Shown here in pieces: positions 47,779 to 57,620 of a stretch of DNA of 64,000 bases; position 1 is the stretch's first letter; each line of letters begins with the position of its first letter. This DNA is from Gallionella capsiferriformans ES-2 (GTDB lineage Bacteria; Pseudomonadota; Gammaproteobacteria; Burkholderiales; Gallionellaceae): assembly GCF_000145255.1 (NCBI RefSeq), contig NC_014394.1, forward strand, positions 1,674,001-1,738,000, written 5' to 3'. A program made the translations under genes and the position numbers. A model generated the notes under the pieces. The model made no database searches, had not been told where the DNA came from, and saw nothing but the letters and a program-made list of their open reading frames with translations.

Positions 47779-48522
47779 TCACTCGGATTTTACTTCTGTC
47801 TCCACCCCGGGTGCTGCTGCATCTGACTTCACCATCACACGCAGTGCACCTGTTTTCCACGGCTTATCTGTTTTAAAGTCCCAAGTATGAAATTGACCGG
47901 GAAGAATATAAGTCATCATCGACGGGCTACCTGCCAAATAGGAACCGTCCGGCAAGCTGACGCTAATGGCTGTGATTTGAATATGTGCATTGCCCGAATT
48001 GGCTAAAGAGAGCTTGAGATTGTGATCATCAACGGGTTGGGCCGTCCATTTGAGCACAGCCTGGTGATTGCCCGCATGAGGCGCCACAAAAATAGGCAAC
48101 GACATCCTGAGCGAGACACCCAACCCCTGTTCGTCGGGTTTTCTGGGTGGCGGTACTTCCTGAAGAAACAGGCGATAGCTCCCCTCACGGGTCGCATCTG
48201 GCGTTTTTAAAAAGCCGATTCGCACCACTTGCCTGGACTTGGGTTGAACCTTAAAAATGGGCGGAGAAACCAGTAAGTCCTCGGTAGGCTGAATTTTATC
48301 GAGGCCATTCTCTTGGGACCAGGAATTGAGCATCGCCTGTATCGTCACCACTTCATCGCTGGAATTTTCAACAACCAGAGAACCTGATTTCGACTTACCG
48401 TCCAGATAGACGCGCACCGGATTGACACTAAATTGTGCAGCTTCAACACAGGTGGAGAAAAAAAATGCGGCCAAAATTCCAAACTTGGCCGCTGAATTGT
48501 ACTGTTCAAAATTAGATCTCAT
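47779..48522 (-). CDS. Csu-type periplasmic pilus chaperone
   Basis: A 247-residue PapD-like chaperone with two immunoglobulin-like domains. A signal peptide ends near VEAAQF, then SVNPVRVYLDGKSKSGSLVVENSS, KPKSRQVVRIG-type strand G1 (VQPKSRQVVRIGF) and SYRLFLQEVPP follow. These match the archaic (sigma/Csu) chaperones. It delivers subunits to the usher gene that follows it. Confidence 0.93.
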   Translation of the reverse strand: MRSNFEQYNSAAKFGILAAFFFSTCVEAAQFSVNPVRVYLDGKSKSGSLVVENSSDEVVTIQAMLNSWSQENGLDKIQPTEDLLVSPPIFKVQPKSRQVVRIGFLKTPDATREGSYRLFLQEVPPPRKPDEQGLGVSLRMSLPIFVAPHAGNHQAVLKWTAQPVDDHNLKLSLANSGNAHIQITAISVSLPDGSYLAGSPSMMTYILPGQFHTWDFKTDKPWKTGALRVMVKSDAAAPGVETEVKSE

Positions 48523-48546
48523 GATATATAGGAAATATTACATATA

Positions 48547-49050
48547 TCAATAAGTTATTGTAGCAACCACCGTATCAGTATAAGTCCCTGACGAGGCGGG
48601 CTGTGAAGCTGAAATACTGCCTGCCACCGTATAGGCCTGATCGACACCGGTGCCGGTACCACTCTTTACCCCGCCGTGAACATCGTTGTTACCCCATAAC
48701 GTACCGACCTGACTATCCATGCGAATAAAATAGGCCAGCGCCAGTGCGCCGCTCGTCAATGCGCGTACATTAGGAAATGCCGTGCCCGTATGCAACCCCC
48801 CATCCATCGAGATGCTGTAAGGGGTACTCAACGAGCAATTGGCCGTCACCGTCGTCGTCGCATTTAAGGGCGTCAGCTGATTGCTGGTATAGGCACCAAA
48901 GGCCAGCCCACCGCCTGACGCCATGGCACAACTGCTGCTTACTGTGGTGGTATTGTTCAGCGTAGCGGTGAGGGTAGCCGCTTGCGCCGTGGTAAAACCA
49001 ACGGTTAATGCAAGCGCCGTCAGCAGTCTTAAGGTATTTGAAGTTTTCAT
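48547..49050 (-). CDS. Spore coat U domain major pilin (Csu-type)
   Basis: A 167-residue secreted pilin. The signal peptide MKTSNTLRLLTALALTVGFT ends at AQA/ATL; the mature protein then has an N-terminal donor strand (ATLTATLNNTTTVSSSC) before an SCPU domain ending GTYTDTVVATITY. The ATG at 49050 has GGAG upstream; a longer frame from 49095 is discarded. It is the first and major subunit of the four-gene pilus operon (pilin, chaperone, usher, tip), which would make an adhesive archaic chaperone-usher pilus. Confidence 0.9.
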   Translation of the reverse strand: MKTSNTLRLLTALALTVGFTTAQAATLTATLNNTTTVSSSCAMASGGGLAFGAYTSNQLTPLNATTTVTANCSLSTPYSISMDGGLHTGTAFPNVRALTSGALALAYFIRMDSQVGTLWGNNDVHGGVKSGTGTGVDQAYTVAGSISASQPASSGTYTDTVVATITY

Positions 49051-49239
49051 GACTATCTCCAGATATAAATTAAAATATAGACCATTTCCCGTCATTTAAA
49101 TCTTGCAGGCCTTACCTGCCGCAACGGATGTCTAACTTTATATCCTTCTGATACCTAATAACAATATGCCTAAATATCTATGCATTCCGGCCTAGGCGCC
49201 ATTCATCCAAGTGAACGCGAACAGGCTTACAAGCCTGCC

Positions 49240-49581
49240 CTACTCGACTTCCAGTTCCTTAACCCGCATCGCATCGCCTTGTGTGATACTGATTTGATAG
49301 GCGCCGCACAGGGGGCAAGGCTCATAGCGCGCCGCCACCGGCACAGTACATGCACACGACGTGCACCACCCCTCCCCCCGGGTTTCGATAATCTCCAGCC
49401 TCGCCCCCTGTGCGATGCTATCAGCGACCACCGCATCGAAACAAAAGCGCATCGCATCGGGTTCGACAGACGATAATTTCCCGATTTCCAGCACCACAGA
49501 ACGGACGCGTTTAAATTGCTGGGTGCGCGCAGACTCTTCAATCAGTCGCAACACATTTTCTGCCAGCGACATTTCGTGCAT
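49240..49581 (-). CDS. hypA: Hydrogenase nickel incorporation protein HypA
   Basis: A 113-residue nickel chaperone. MHEMSLAENVLRLIEE has the N-terminal Met-His-Glu of the nickel site, and two CxxC pairs (CTSCAC, CPLCG) bind structural zinc. The ATG at 49581 is one base after the hupE stop; the frame from 49620 is too long. It works with HypB, whose gene lies 4.4 kb away beyond the pilus operon. Confidence 0.96.
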   Translation of the reverse strand: MHEMSLAENVLRLIEESARTQQFKRVRSVVLEIGKLSSVEPDAMRFCFDAVVADSIAQGARLEIIETRGEGWCTSCACTVPVAARYEPCPLCGAYQISITQGDAMRVKELEVE

Positions 49582-49582
49582 C

Positions 49583-50176
49583 TTAATTTGCGATGCACAG
49601 TGCGCCGCCAAACACGGCAATCGACAGCCCTGCCAGTCGCAACCAATAAGCAGCTCCGTTTTTCACCAGCCATGTTGCCATTAAAATACCTGACAAATGC
49701 AGTATGGCGGTCGACAACATAAAACCCAGCACATAATTCATCGCTGACACGCTATGCGGTAATTCAGCACCATGCGCGTAACCGTGAAAGAGTGCAAACA
49801 GGGCGACTAATGCCAAACTGGCGTACAAAGGCAAGCGGATTGATGCCGCGATCAGTACCCCCAGTACAAGTAAAGAGGCCAGGATGCCACCCTCAATCAA
49901 GTGCGGCGGATTAACGGCCACCCCAAACATCCCGCCCAGCGCCATGACCAGCACAAAAACACTCGGCGCTAACCAGAGTGCACGCCCGCCTAACTGCGTT
50001 GCCCACAACCCGACCGCCATCATCGCCACGAGGTGGTCCAGACCTAAAAATGGATGAAGCATGCCATGTGCCAGACCGGAAAATTCTCCAATACCCGTAT
50101 GAGCCTGAGCTAACTCAGGCATCACCAGCAGTAGCGGAAAAAAGATGATCGATTGCATACGCAACGATAGTGTCAT
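49583..50176 (-). CDS. hupE: HupE/UreJ family nickel permease-like protein
   Basis: A 197-residue membrane protein with a cleavable N-terminal signal (ending AQA/HTG) and about six membrane helices. The motif HPFLGLDHLVAM matches the HupE/UreJ signature HPxxGxDHxxxM, thought to bind nickel. A second His-rich helix (LFHGYAHGAE) is also typical. It is divergent from hoxF and first of the hyp transcript, so it probably imports Ni2+ for the Hox enzyme. Confidence 0.93.
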   Translation of the reverse strand: MTLSLRMQSIIFFPLLLVMPELAQAHTGIGEFSGLAHGMLHPFLGLDHLVAMMAVGLWATQLGGRALWLAPSVFVLVMALGGMFGVAVNPPHLIEGGILASLLVLGVLIAASIRLPLYASLALVALFALFHGYAHGAELPHSVSAMNYVLGFMLSTAILHLSGILMATWLVKNGAAYWLRLAGLSIAVFGGALCIAN

Positions 50177-50316
50177 GACAGTTCCTTAAAATGAGGTAAC
50201 AGAAGCGTGTGATTGTATGATGATAAATCGACACTATCAAATCAGTTTTCAAGCGCGTAAAATCGCCCGTGCTGAAAAATATTTTTCACCCGCTAGTCAC
50301 CATAGGAAGCAAACTC
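50177..50316. promoter_or_regulatory. Divergent promoter region hupE/hoxF
   Basis: The 140-base gap between the divergent starts must hold the promoters of both the hyp and hox transcripts. I searched by eye for a sigma-54 site (GG-N10-GC type) and an FNR box and found neither convincingly. A weak gata/tatc inverted repeat lies near 50220-50236. Confidence 0.5.
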
Positions 50317-52197
50317 ATGGTCAGCTCACTCAATATGCATGAACAGTATCTTGATCCGATACTACGACACCACAGTCACAACCCGAACAGCCTGCTGCAA
50401 ATACTGATCGGTGCTCAGGAAATCCATGGTTTTATTCATGCGGACGCCATCGATTATCTAAGCTCCGCACTCAAATTGCCGCGCGCGATGATTGAAGGCG
50501 TTGCCAGCTTCTATTCTTTTTTGTATCTGAGTCCGCACGGTGAATACCGCGTACTGTTCTCAGACAACATCACCGATCGCATGGCGGGCAATCAGAATCT
50601 GATGCAGCGCCTGTGCAGCCAGCTGTGGGTAGAACCTGGCAAAGCCTCCGAAGACGGTCTGCTCTGGGTCAATACCACGTCTTGCACGGGCATGTGCGAT
50701 CAGGGGCCGGCGATGCTGGTCAACAATATCGCCATCAACCGCCTGACACAGGACAAGGTAGATCGTATCTGCGAACTGATACGCGAGCGGGTGCCCGTAT
50801 CGGACTGGCCGGCAGAATTTTTTGCCATCGAAGACAACATCCGCCGCCGCGACATTTTGCTTAACAGTAATTTTCAGGCAGGCTCGGCACTCAAGGCCGC
50901 GCTGATCCGGGGAGAGGCCGCCACGGCACAGGCCTCTCAAGGCTATATTGCCCACATGATTGATCCTGCGGGTCTTGACCGCGCGGCCGATGCCACGTTA
51001 CAGGAAATCAAAATTTCAAAATTGCGCGGACGCGGCGGTGCCGGTTTTTCCACCGGCATGAAGTGGGAGTTTTGCCGCAATGCAAAAGGGGATGCACATT
51101 ATGTCGTGTGCAATGCCGATGAAGGCGAGCCTGGCACCTTCAAAGATCGCGTACTGCTCAACAGTTATGCCGACCTGGTGTTTGAAGGCATGACGCTGTG
51201 CGCCTACGTCATCGGCGCTAAAAAGGGTTTCCTGTATTTGCGCGGTGAATACCGCTACCTGCTGGCACCTTTACAGGCGGTGTTACAACGGCGTCGCGAA
51301 CAAAATCTGTTGGGCAGCCGCATCTTGGGTCAAGCCGCGTTCGACTTTGATATCGAGATTCATCTGGGTGCCGGCGCCTATATCTGCGGCGAAGAATCTG
51401 CGCTGATCGAATCTCTGGAGGGAAAACGCGGTACGCCGCGCAACCGGCCTCCTTACCCTGTTACCGCAGGCTACTTGAACCAGCCGACTGTCGTGAGCAA
51501 CGTTGAAACGTTTGCATCAACCAGTCTGATCTCGCTGCACGGCGGCGCCTGGTACGCGGGGATAGGCGCTGAAAATTCCAGCGGTAGCAAACTATTCTCG
51601 GTGTCGGGTGACTGCGACTACCCGGGTATTTACGAATATCCCTTTGGCGTAACCGTCGCTCAAGTGCTGGCAGATTGCGGGGCGAAAAACACCCAGGCGG
51701 TGCAGATTAGCGGGCCGTCCGGGATGTGCATCGCAGCCCATGAGTTTGACAGGCGCATCTCGTTTGACGACATTCCGACAGCCGGCGCTTTTATGGTGTT
51801 CGATCAGCGCCGCGATATGTTCGAAGTGGCGCGCAATTTCGTGCACTTCTTCGCCCATGAGAGTTGCGGCTTCTGCACACCCTGCCGCGTTGGTACCGCC
51901 TTGCTCTCCAACCTGATGGATAAGCTCAATGAGGGACAAGGCTCGCCCTATGATCTGGCCGAGATTGAGAAACTCGACTCGCTGTTGCAATCGACGAGTC
52001 ATTGCGGACTAGGTCGCACCGCATGCAACCCAGTTCTGCATACGCTTGCCAAATTCCGCCCGGCTTACGAGTGTCGTTTGAGCCATCAGGAATTTGTGCC
52101 GGCTTTCGATCTGGACACCGCCCTGTCGCAGGCGCGCCAAATGACGGGGCGCGACGATGCAGGCGCTCATCTGGAGAAAAATCATGACGCAAAGTAA
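50317..52197 (+). CDS. hoxF: NAD-reducing hydrogenase diaphorase subunit HoxF
   Basis: A 626-residue fusion of NuoE- and NuoF-like parts. The N-terminal part has the [2Fe-2S] motif SCTGMCDQGP. The C-terminal part holds the FMN/NADH sites (GRGGAGFSTGMKWEF, GAGAYICGEESALIESLEG) and the [4Fe-4S] cysteines (ESCGFCTPCRVG, HCGLGRTA). It oxidises or reduces NAD(H). I favour the ATG at 50317 with AGGAAG upstream; the extra residues from a GTG at 50269 match nothing. First of hoxFUYHW; overlaps hoxU by 14 bases. Confidence 0.96.
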   Translation: MVSSLNMHEQYLDPILRHHSHNPNSLLQILIGAQEIHGFIHADAIDYLSSALKLPRAMIEGVASFYSFLYLSPHGEYRVLFSDNITDRMAGNQNLMQRLCSQLWVEPGKASEDGLLWVNTTSCTGMCDQGPAMLVNNIAINRLTQDKVDRICELIRERVPVSDWPAEFFAIEDNIRRRDILLNSNFQAGSALKAALIRGEAATAQASQGYIAHMIDPAGLDRAADATLQEIKISKLRGRGGAGFSTGMKWEFCRNAKGDAHYVVCNADEGEPGTFKDRVLLNSYADLVFEGMTLCAYVIGAKKGFLYLRGEYRYLLAPLQAVLQRRREQNLLGSRILGQAAFDFDIEIHLGAGAYICGEESALIESLEGKRGTPRNRPPYPVTAGYLNQPTVVSNVETFASTSLISLHGGAWYAGIGAENSSGSKLFSVSGDCDYPGIYEYPFGVTVAQVLADCGAKNTQAVQISGPSGMCIAAHEFDRRISFDDIPTAGAFMVFDQRRDMFEVARNFVHFFAHESCGFCTPCRVGTALLSNLMDKLNEGQGSPYDLAEIEKLDSLLQSTSHCGLGRTACNPVLHTLAKFRPAYECRLSHQEFVPAFDLDTALSQARQMTGRDDAGAHLEKNHDAK

Positions 52198-52894
52198 TAC
52201 CTTTATTCTGGACGGCGCAACGATACCCTACACGAATGAACAAACCATCATTCAGGCTGCGATGGCCGCCGGCGTGTATATCCCCCATCTGTGCTACAAC
52301 CCGGAATTCAAGCCGCATGGCTCGTGCAAACTATGCACCGTGAAAATAAAGGGCCGGCAAGTGGCGTCCTGCACCGAAAAGCCGCAAGCGGGTATGGTGG
52401 TAGAAAGCGATTGCAAAGAATTGAACGATGAGCGGCGCAGCCTGCTGCAAATGCTGTTTGTCGAAGGTAATCACTTTTGCCCGTCTTGCGAGAAGAGCGG
52501 CGACTGTCAGTTGCAGGCCACTGCCTACGAGCTGGATATGATGTCGTCACACTTCGATCATTTTTATCCGGACCGGCCGATAGACGCCTCACACCCGGAC
52601 TATCTGCTCGACTTCAACCGCTGCATTCTGTGCTCGATTTGCGTGAGCGCCAGTCGTGATGTGGATGGCAAGAACGTGTTCGCTCTGGCAGGACGCGGCA
52701 TCAACAGCCATCTCATCGTCAATTCGAAATCAGGGGAACTGGCAGATACCGAGTTTAGCGGCAATGACAAAGCGGCAAAGGTCTGTCCGGTGGGCGTCAT
52801 CCTCAAAAAACGGGTGGGATTCGCAATCCCGATCGGCGAACGCAGTTTTGACGAGCAGCCGATCAGTGCAACGCCACACCCTAAGGGGAAATAA
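52184..52894 (+). CDS. hoxU: NAD-reducing hydrogenase diaphorase subunit HoxU
   Basis: A 236-residue electron-transfer subunit related to the N-terminus of NuoG. Iron-sulfur ligands are visible: CYNPEFKPHGSCKLC with a later Cys for [2Fe-2S], HFCPSCEKSGDCQ for the His-ligated [4Fe-4S], and CILCSICVSA with CPVG for another [4Fe-4S]. The start at 52184 has GGAG upstream. It links HoxF with the hydrogenase dimer. Confidence 0.96.
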   Translation: MTQSNTFILDGATIPYTNEQTIIQAAMAAGVYIPHLCYNPEFKPHGSCKLCTVKIKGRQVASCTEKPQAGMVVESDCKELNDERRSLLQMLFVEGNHFCPSCEKSGDCQLQATAYELDMMSSHFDHFYPDRPIDASHPDYLLDFNRCILCSICVSASRDVDGKNVFALAGRGINSHLIVNSKSGELADTEFSGNDKAAKVCPVGVILKKRVGFAIPIGERSFDEQPISATPHPKGK

Positions 52895-52895
52895 A

Positions 52896-53444
52896 ATGAG
52901 TGCACCGGTAAAAAAATTAAGGGTCGCCACCACTTCCTTGGCAGGCTGCTTCGGCTGCCACATGTCCTTTCTGGATATCGACGAGCGCCTGCTGCATCTG
53001 GTGGAGCTGATTGAATTTGACCGTTCCCCGCTGACCGATATCAAGACCTGCGGCCCGTGCGACATCGGCATTATTGAAGGCGGCCTGTGCAATGCTGAAA
53101 ACGTTCACGTGCTGCGCGAATTTCGCGCCAACTGCACCACCCTGATAGCACTGGGCGCCTGCGCCATTAACGGGGGGTTACCGGCACAGCGAAATCATCT
53201 TGCCCTCTCAACCATCCTCGAAGAGGTCTATCACGCGCAGCATGGCCTGGTGGACGGATTCATCCCGAACGACCCGGAACTTCCGCTGCCACTCAATCAG
53301 GTGCATCCGATACACGAGGTGGTCAAGATCGATTATTTCATTCCCGGCTGCCCGCCATCGGGAGATGCGATCTGGAAAGTGCTGACCGACCTGCTGGCAG
53401 GTCGTGAGCCTGAACTGGGCCATGGCCTGATTCATTACGATTAA
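52896..53444 (+). CDS. hoxY: NAD-reducing hydrogenase small subunit HoxY
   Basis: A 182-residue small subunit. The proximal [4Fe-4S] ligands are in GCFGCHMSFLDID, CGPCDIGIIEGG, ALGACAINGG and PGCPPSGDAIW. There is no Tat signal, which fits a cytoplasmic enzyme. The ATG at 52896 follows AAGGGGAA, one base after the hoxU stop. It pairs with HoxH. Confidence 0.96.
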   Translation: MSAPVKKLRVATTSLAGCFGCHMSFLDIDERLLHLVELIEFDRSPLTDIKTCGPCDIGIIEGGLCNAENVHVLREFRANCTTLIALGACAINGGLPAQRNHLALSTILEEVYHAQHGLVDGFIPNDPELPLPLNQVHPIHEVVKIDYFIPGCPPSGDAIWKVLTDLLAGREPELGHGLIHYD

Positions 53445-53454
53445 GGGAATCACG

Positions 53455-54936
53455 ATGACTTCTTTAGAAACTGCTGCAAATCCGGAAAATCTGCGCCGCA
53501 TCGCCATCGATCCGGTATCACGCGTCGAAGGCCACGGCAAGGTGACCATCCTGCTCGACGACAAGAACAAGATTCATCAGGTTCGCCTGCACATCGTCGA
53601 GTTTCGCGGCTTCGAAAAATTCATTCAGGGTCGCCCCTACTGGGAAGTGCCGGTAATGGTGCAAAGGCTGTGCGGCATCTGCCCGGTCAGCCATCAACTA
53701 GCGGCGAGCAAGGCGCTGGACGCCATTGTCGGCGCAAAACATCCGACACCGACAGCCGAAAAAATGCGCCGCCTGATGCACTACGGCCAGATACTGCAAT
53801 CTCACGCCCTGCACTTCTTCCATCTGTGCTCACCCGATCTGTTGTTCGGTTTTGACAGCGACATCTCCAAACGCAACATCCTCGGCATTGCAGAAAAATA
53901 TCCTGAGACCGCAAAACGCGGCATCCTGCTGCGCAAATTTGGTCAGGAGGTGATTCGTCACGCGGCGGGAAAACGCATCCACGGGACGGGCTCAGTACCG
54001 GGCGGAGTCAATAAATCGCTGTCGATTGCCGAACGGGATGAGTTACTCAAAGACATCTACCAGATGGTGTCGTGGAGCCGCGAAGCGGTTCATCTGGTCA
54101 AGGAGTTGCACCATAAAAATCCCGAACTCTACAACAGTTTCGGGGCGTTTCGCGCTAACTATATGTCCATGGTCGGGATGGACGGATCGCTGGATCTGTA
54201 TCACGGCAGACTGCGCGCGCGGGACGACAACGGCAATATTTTGTTTGATGGCGTCGACTACAATCACTACAGCGAGTTGATTGCCGAAGAGGTGAAAAAC
54301 TGGAGCTACATGAAGTTCCCCTACTTAAAATCAATGGGCGCTGAAAAAGGCTGGTATAGGGTAGGCCCGCTGTCGCGCGTGCAAAATTGCGACTTTATTT
54401 CAACGCCGCTGGCTGAAATAGAACGCAGGGAGTTCATGGCCTATAGCGGCGTGATGCCGATGCATGCGCCGTTAGGCTACCACTGGGCGCGCATGATCGA
54501 GATGCTGCATGCAGCCGAAATGATCAAGGATCTGCTGCACGACGATGACATCACCGGCAGCGATTTGATGGTCACCGGCGAGCGTGGCTTCGAGGGCGTG
54601 GGGGTCATCGAGGCACCGCGCGGCACGCTGATCCATCACTACCGGGTCGATGAAAACGATCTGATCACCATGTGCAACCTGATCGTCTCCACTACCCACA
54701 ACAATCAGGCGATGAATGAAGCGGTGCGCCGGGTGGCCCAGCAATATCTGCACGGCCACGAGATCACCGAAGGGCTGCTCAATCACATCGAAGTGGCCAT
54801 CCGCGCATTCGATCCTTGCCTGTCCTGCGCAACGCACGCGCTGGGGAAAATGCCGCTGGAAATCGAAGTGCTCGATGAGTCGGGTGCGCGCCTGTCCTAT
54901 CTGTCGCGTTCAGGCGACGGGCGCTTTTGCGCATAA
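53455..54936 (+). CDS. hoxH: NAD-reducing hydrogenase large subunit HoxH
   Basis: A 493-residue catalytic subunit that splits or forms H2 at a [NiFe](CN)2CO centre. The metal ligands are Cys73 and Cys76 (RLCGICPVSH) and Cys455 and Cys458 (DPCLSCATH). A 32-residue extension follows His461 and should be removed by HoxW after nickel insertion. The motif and gene set place it in group 3d (bidirectional, NAD-linked). The stop overlaps the hoxW start by one base. Confidence 0.97.
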   Translation: MTSLETAANPENLRRIAIDPVSRVEGHGKVTILLDDKNKIHQVRLHIVEFRGFEKFIQGRPYWEVPVMVQRLCGICPVSHQLAASKALDAIVGAKHPTPTAEKMRRLMHYGQILQSHALHFFHLCSPDLLFGFDSDISKRNILGIAEKYPETAKRGILLRKFGQEVIRHAAGKRIHGTGSVPGGVNKSLSIAERDELLKDIYQMVSWSREAVHLVKELHHKNPELYNSFGAFRANYMSMVGMDGSLDLYHGRLRARDDNGNILFDGVDYNHYSELIAEEVKNWSYMKFPYLKSMGAEKGWYRVGPLSRVQNCDFISTPLAEIERREFMAYSGVMPMHAPLGYHWARMIEMLHAAEMIKDLLHDDDITGSDLMVTGERGFEGVGVIEAPRGTLIHHYRVDENDLITMCNLIVSTTHNNQAMNEAVRRVAQQYLHGHEITEGLLNHIEVAIRAFDPCLSCATHALGKMPLEIEVLDESGARLSYLSRSGDGRFCA

Positions 54937-55409
54937 TGACCGCGCCCGTTCTAATTTTTGCCGTCGGCAACGAGTCGCGCGGCGACGATGCCTTAGGCCC
55001 GTTGCTGTTGCGTCAACTACAGGACACGGCGCAAATCGAACGTCTGGAAGACTTTCAGTTGCAGATTGAACACGCGATGGATATGAAGGATCGGAAAATC
55101 GTACTGTTTATCGATGCCGGCATGGATACGCCAGCGCCCTTCCGCTTTAGCCGTGCGCATGAAAATAATGACGCGGTACTCTATAGCCACGCGCTGGCAC
55201 CCGAAGCACTGCTCAAAGTCTACGGGCAGTTCTACAACGAAGCGCCCCCCGCATCATTTATCTTATGCATACGCGGCCACGCCTTCGAATTGGGCGAAGC
55301 ACCCACGGCTGAGTCGCTTTGCAATCTCACAGAAGCACTTGAATTTACCCGCAGATTGCTGATAAATCCCGACATATCGGTCTGGGACAGCCTTGTGACG
55401 CCCCTTTAA
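54936..55409 (+). CDS. hoxW: Hydrogenase maturation protease HoxW
   Basis: A 157-residue HyaD/HybD-type endopeptidase. FAVGNESRGDDALGP has the first nickel-sensing acidic residue, FIDAGMD the second, and RGHAFELGEAPT the histidine loop. It cuts the C-terminal tail of HoxH. The ATG at 54936 shares one base with the hoxH stop. It ends the hox operon. Confidence 0.93.
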   Translation: MTAPVLIFAVGNESRGDDALGPLLLRQLQDTAQIERLEDFQLQIEHAMDMKDRKIVLFIDAGMDTPAPFRFSRAHENNDAVLYSHALAPEALLKVYGQFYNEAPPASFILCIRGHAFELGEAPTAESLCNLTEALEFTRRLLINPDISVWDSLVTPL

Positions 55410-55443
55410 TATCTGACGACACGGCAACCGGCGCAATACCGGC

Positions 55444-56826
55444 TTACTTTTTTTGCGTTAACGTATTGATGCGCCGCTTGGCATCCTTGCTCAGTTCATG
55501 CTGCGGGTAACGGTTGATCAGATCCTGATAGAGCCGCGTGGCATGCTCAATCTCTTTCTTGTTCTCTTCATAAATGACGCCATTGCCGTACAGCGCCGTG
55601 ACCGCTTCATCGCTATCAGGGTACGCGCGCATGATCAGATCGTTGATCTCGATGGCTTGATTCCAATCACTCAAATGACTGACCGCGATCTTTTGCGCCT
55701 TGACCAGTGCCGCCAATCCTTCGCGCCCTTTGAAAATATCATACACGCGCCGGTAGGTTGCTAAAGCCTGTGCCGGCTGATGCGTCTTATCCTGATAAAG
55801 GCGCGCAAGCGACTGCAAACTGCGCAGCACCACGGCGTCATTTTTGTAGCGGGAGGCAATCGCTTCATAGGCGGCAATCGCATTAACGTAATCGCGCAAG
55901 TTCTCATCATAGGTGTTGGCGAGCGACTCATGAGCCTGCCGCGCTTCGTCCGCGTCGGGAAAATCCGCTATCACCGTTTTAAAACTCGCGACGGCTTCCG
56001 CATAACGTTTCAGCGCTTCCCGCTCGATGAGCCCGACAGATAACTGGCTGTCAGCCCGAAGGGGGCTTGCCGGATAGAGTGCCAGCAATTTTTTAAAATG
56101 AAAGACGGCCATTTCAGGGCTGTACAACATCTTCTGATGCGCCAGCGCATGTTCGATCTTATCTTCATCGAGAAAAGTCTGATTGCGCGCCAAAAACAAC
56201 GCGCATTCAGCGGCAATCGCTGCGGCGAAATCCGCTTCGCGCAAACTGCCCAAAAAAATCAGATAGGTCGCGACCCGCTGCTCCTGATCGCCGCTCAGAG
56301 ATTTTGCGGTGTCGCTCATTACCTTGAGTATCAACTCATGCTTTTTCAGCTTGTCATCGGAGAGTGCATGCAATTCCTTTTGAGCCTCGAGGACAAAAGA
56401 GGAATCAGGGTAGGCGGCCAGCAGCATCAGTTCGTTAATGGCGGCCTGAGGATAGGCATTCATGCGCAAATTAATTTGCGACTTCAACTGATAAATTTCA
56501 GCCGTCTCGGCAAGCTCTGCAAATCGATCGATGAAACTATCCATCTCCGTCAGCAAATCGATATCCGACTGATTGACCTTGGATGAAAAAAGGCTGTTAA
56601 AAAACCCCTTTTCCACCTTCGAATCGCGCACCATCGCGCGCAACAGCGCTATTTCCAGCGGCGCACGTTGTTTGCGCAAGGTATCCGCTTCAAACAAGGA
56701 CGCAGGAGGATTTGTTGCAGCCTGAACCTTTATTTGCGCATCCTGAGCCGCAACGGGCGGCGGGGCCGCCATTTCATCGGCCTGCGCAGCCCCGGCCAGC
56801 AAAAAAGATAAAAATATTCGGCGCAA
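55444..56826 (-). CDS. Exported TPR-repeat protein
   Basis: A 460-residue protein with a signal peptide (cleavage near AQA/DEM) and several tetratricopeptide repeats from about residue 230 ([65 protein letters not shown]). Such YbgF/BamD-like proteins act in the periplasm as scaffolds, often in envelope assembly. The start is a TTG at 56826 with GGGAG upstream. No specific family name is clear. It converges with hoxW. Confidence 0.75.
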   Translation of the reverse strand: MRRIFLSFLLAGAAQADEMAAPPPVAAQDAQIKVQAATNPPASLFEADTLRKQRAPLEIALLRAMVRDSKVEKGFFNSLFSSKVNQSDIDLLTEMDSFIDRFAELAETAEIYQLKSQINLRMNAYPQAAINELMLLAAYPDSSFVLEAQKELHALSDDKLKKHELILKVMSDTAKSLSGDQEQRVATYLIFLGSLREADFAAAIAAECALFLARNQTFLDEDKIEHALAHQKMLYSPEMAVFHFKKLLALYPASPLRADSQLSVGLIEREALKRYAEAVASFKTVIADFPDADEARQAHESLANTYDENLRDYVNAIAAYEAIASRYKNDAVVLRSLQSLARLYQDKTHQPAQALATYRRVYDIFKGREGLAALVKAQKIAVSHLSDWNQAIEINDLIMRAYPDSDEAVTALYGNGVIYEENKKEIEHATRLYQDLINRYPQHELSKDAKRRINTLTQKK

Positions 56827-56879
56827 AATGACGACTCCCGGCGATTACAGTTAACTACAGGCGATCTGGACGCATGGCG

Positions 56880-57614
56880 TTATTCAGACTCGTTGCTGAC
56901 GCCACAGCATTTTTTGAATTTTCTCCCGCTGCCGCAAGGGCACTTTTCATTACGGCCAATTTTGGGTTGTTCGCGTTGAAAATGGCTGACAGGCACAGGG
57001 GTTGCAACGCGATAGGGCTGCCAGAACCGGTAGATTGCCGCAATGCTCTCGGGAATTTGCATGGATAACGCTTCGCGCTGAGCGGGCGATTCAACCAGCG
57101 CTTCGGCGTCCGCATCTAATTCTTCGGTGCCCAACAGATAAATCGGACGCAGCAATTCGGCGCTTTGCGAGTCATCAAAAAAGCGCTGCCACGCCTCGCG
57201 CTGTAAATGGATCCCGGTCATGTAACCGTAAGCCCACATTTCGCCATCGACAAACTCGCGCTCACTGTCAGGATAGACTGCGCTGTCAAAGACAGGATCA
57301 AACGTATCCAGATTCTCGCGCAGACGCAGCACGATACTGCTGCGATTTTTCATGATCAGCGCGGTAATCCGCTCCATCTGCGCATAACTTGCGAATGTCG
57401 GCTCATCCTGCACCGCGGGGCCCCAAACTTGCGGCAACCAGACGTTGTTTGCCGGCATGAAGGGGCCACTCGCGAGCGCGGTCAAAAAACCGTCCAGACG
57501 ATCGAGCATCATGGTTTCATCCGAGGTTGCATCGGAAATCAGGAAATTGCCTAACTCATCCATTTCTTCATCGGTAAGATAAGGCGGCGTCACGGGTGGT
57601 TTTATTGCAGACAT
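56880..57614 (-). CDS. UPF0149/YecA family protein with SEC-C motif
   Basis: A 244-residue protein. The N-terminal YecA-like helical domain ([31 protein letters not shown]) is followed by a C-terminal SEC-C zinc motif ([19 protein letters not shown]), as in SecA. The function is unknown; SEC-C motifs bind zinc and often ribosome-associated partners. It starts six bases from the stop of the TonB receptor gene, so the two may be cotranscribed by chance. Confidence 0.9.
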   Translation of the reverse strand: MSAIKPPVTPPYLTDEEMDELGNFLISDATSDETMMLDRLDGFLTALASGPFMPANNVWLPQVWGPAVQDEPTFASYAQMERITALIMKNRSSIVLRLRENLDTFDPVFDSAVYPDSEREFVDGEMWAYGYMTGIHLQREAWQRFFDDSQSAELLRPIYLLGTEELDADAEALVESPAQREALSMQIPESIAAIYRFWQPYRVATPVPVSHFQREQPKIGRNEKCPCGSGRKFKKCCGVSNESE

Positions 57615-57620
57615 AGGAAT

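Noticed and set aside
55410..55443. Terminator between hoxW and the TPR gene
   Set aside because: The inverted ccgg elements pair over only about five bases and no T-run follows on either strand.
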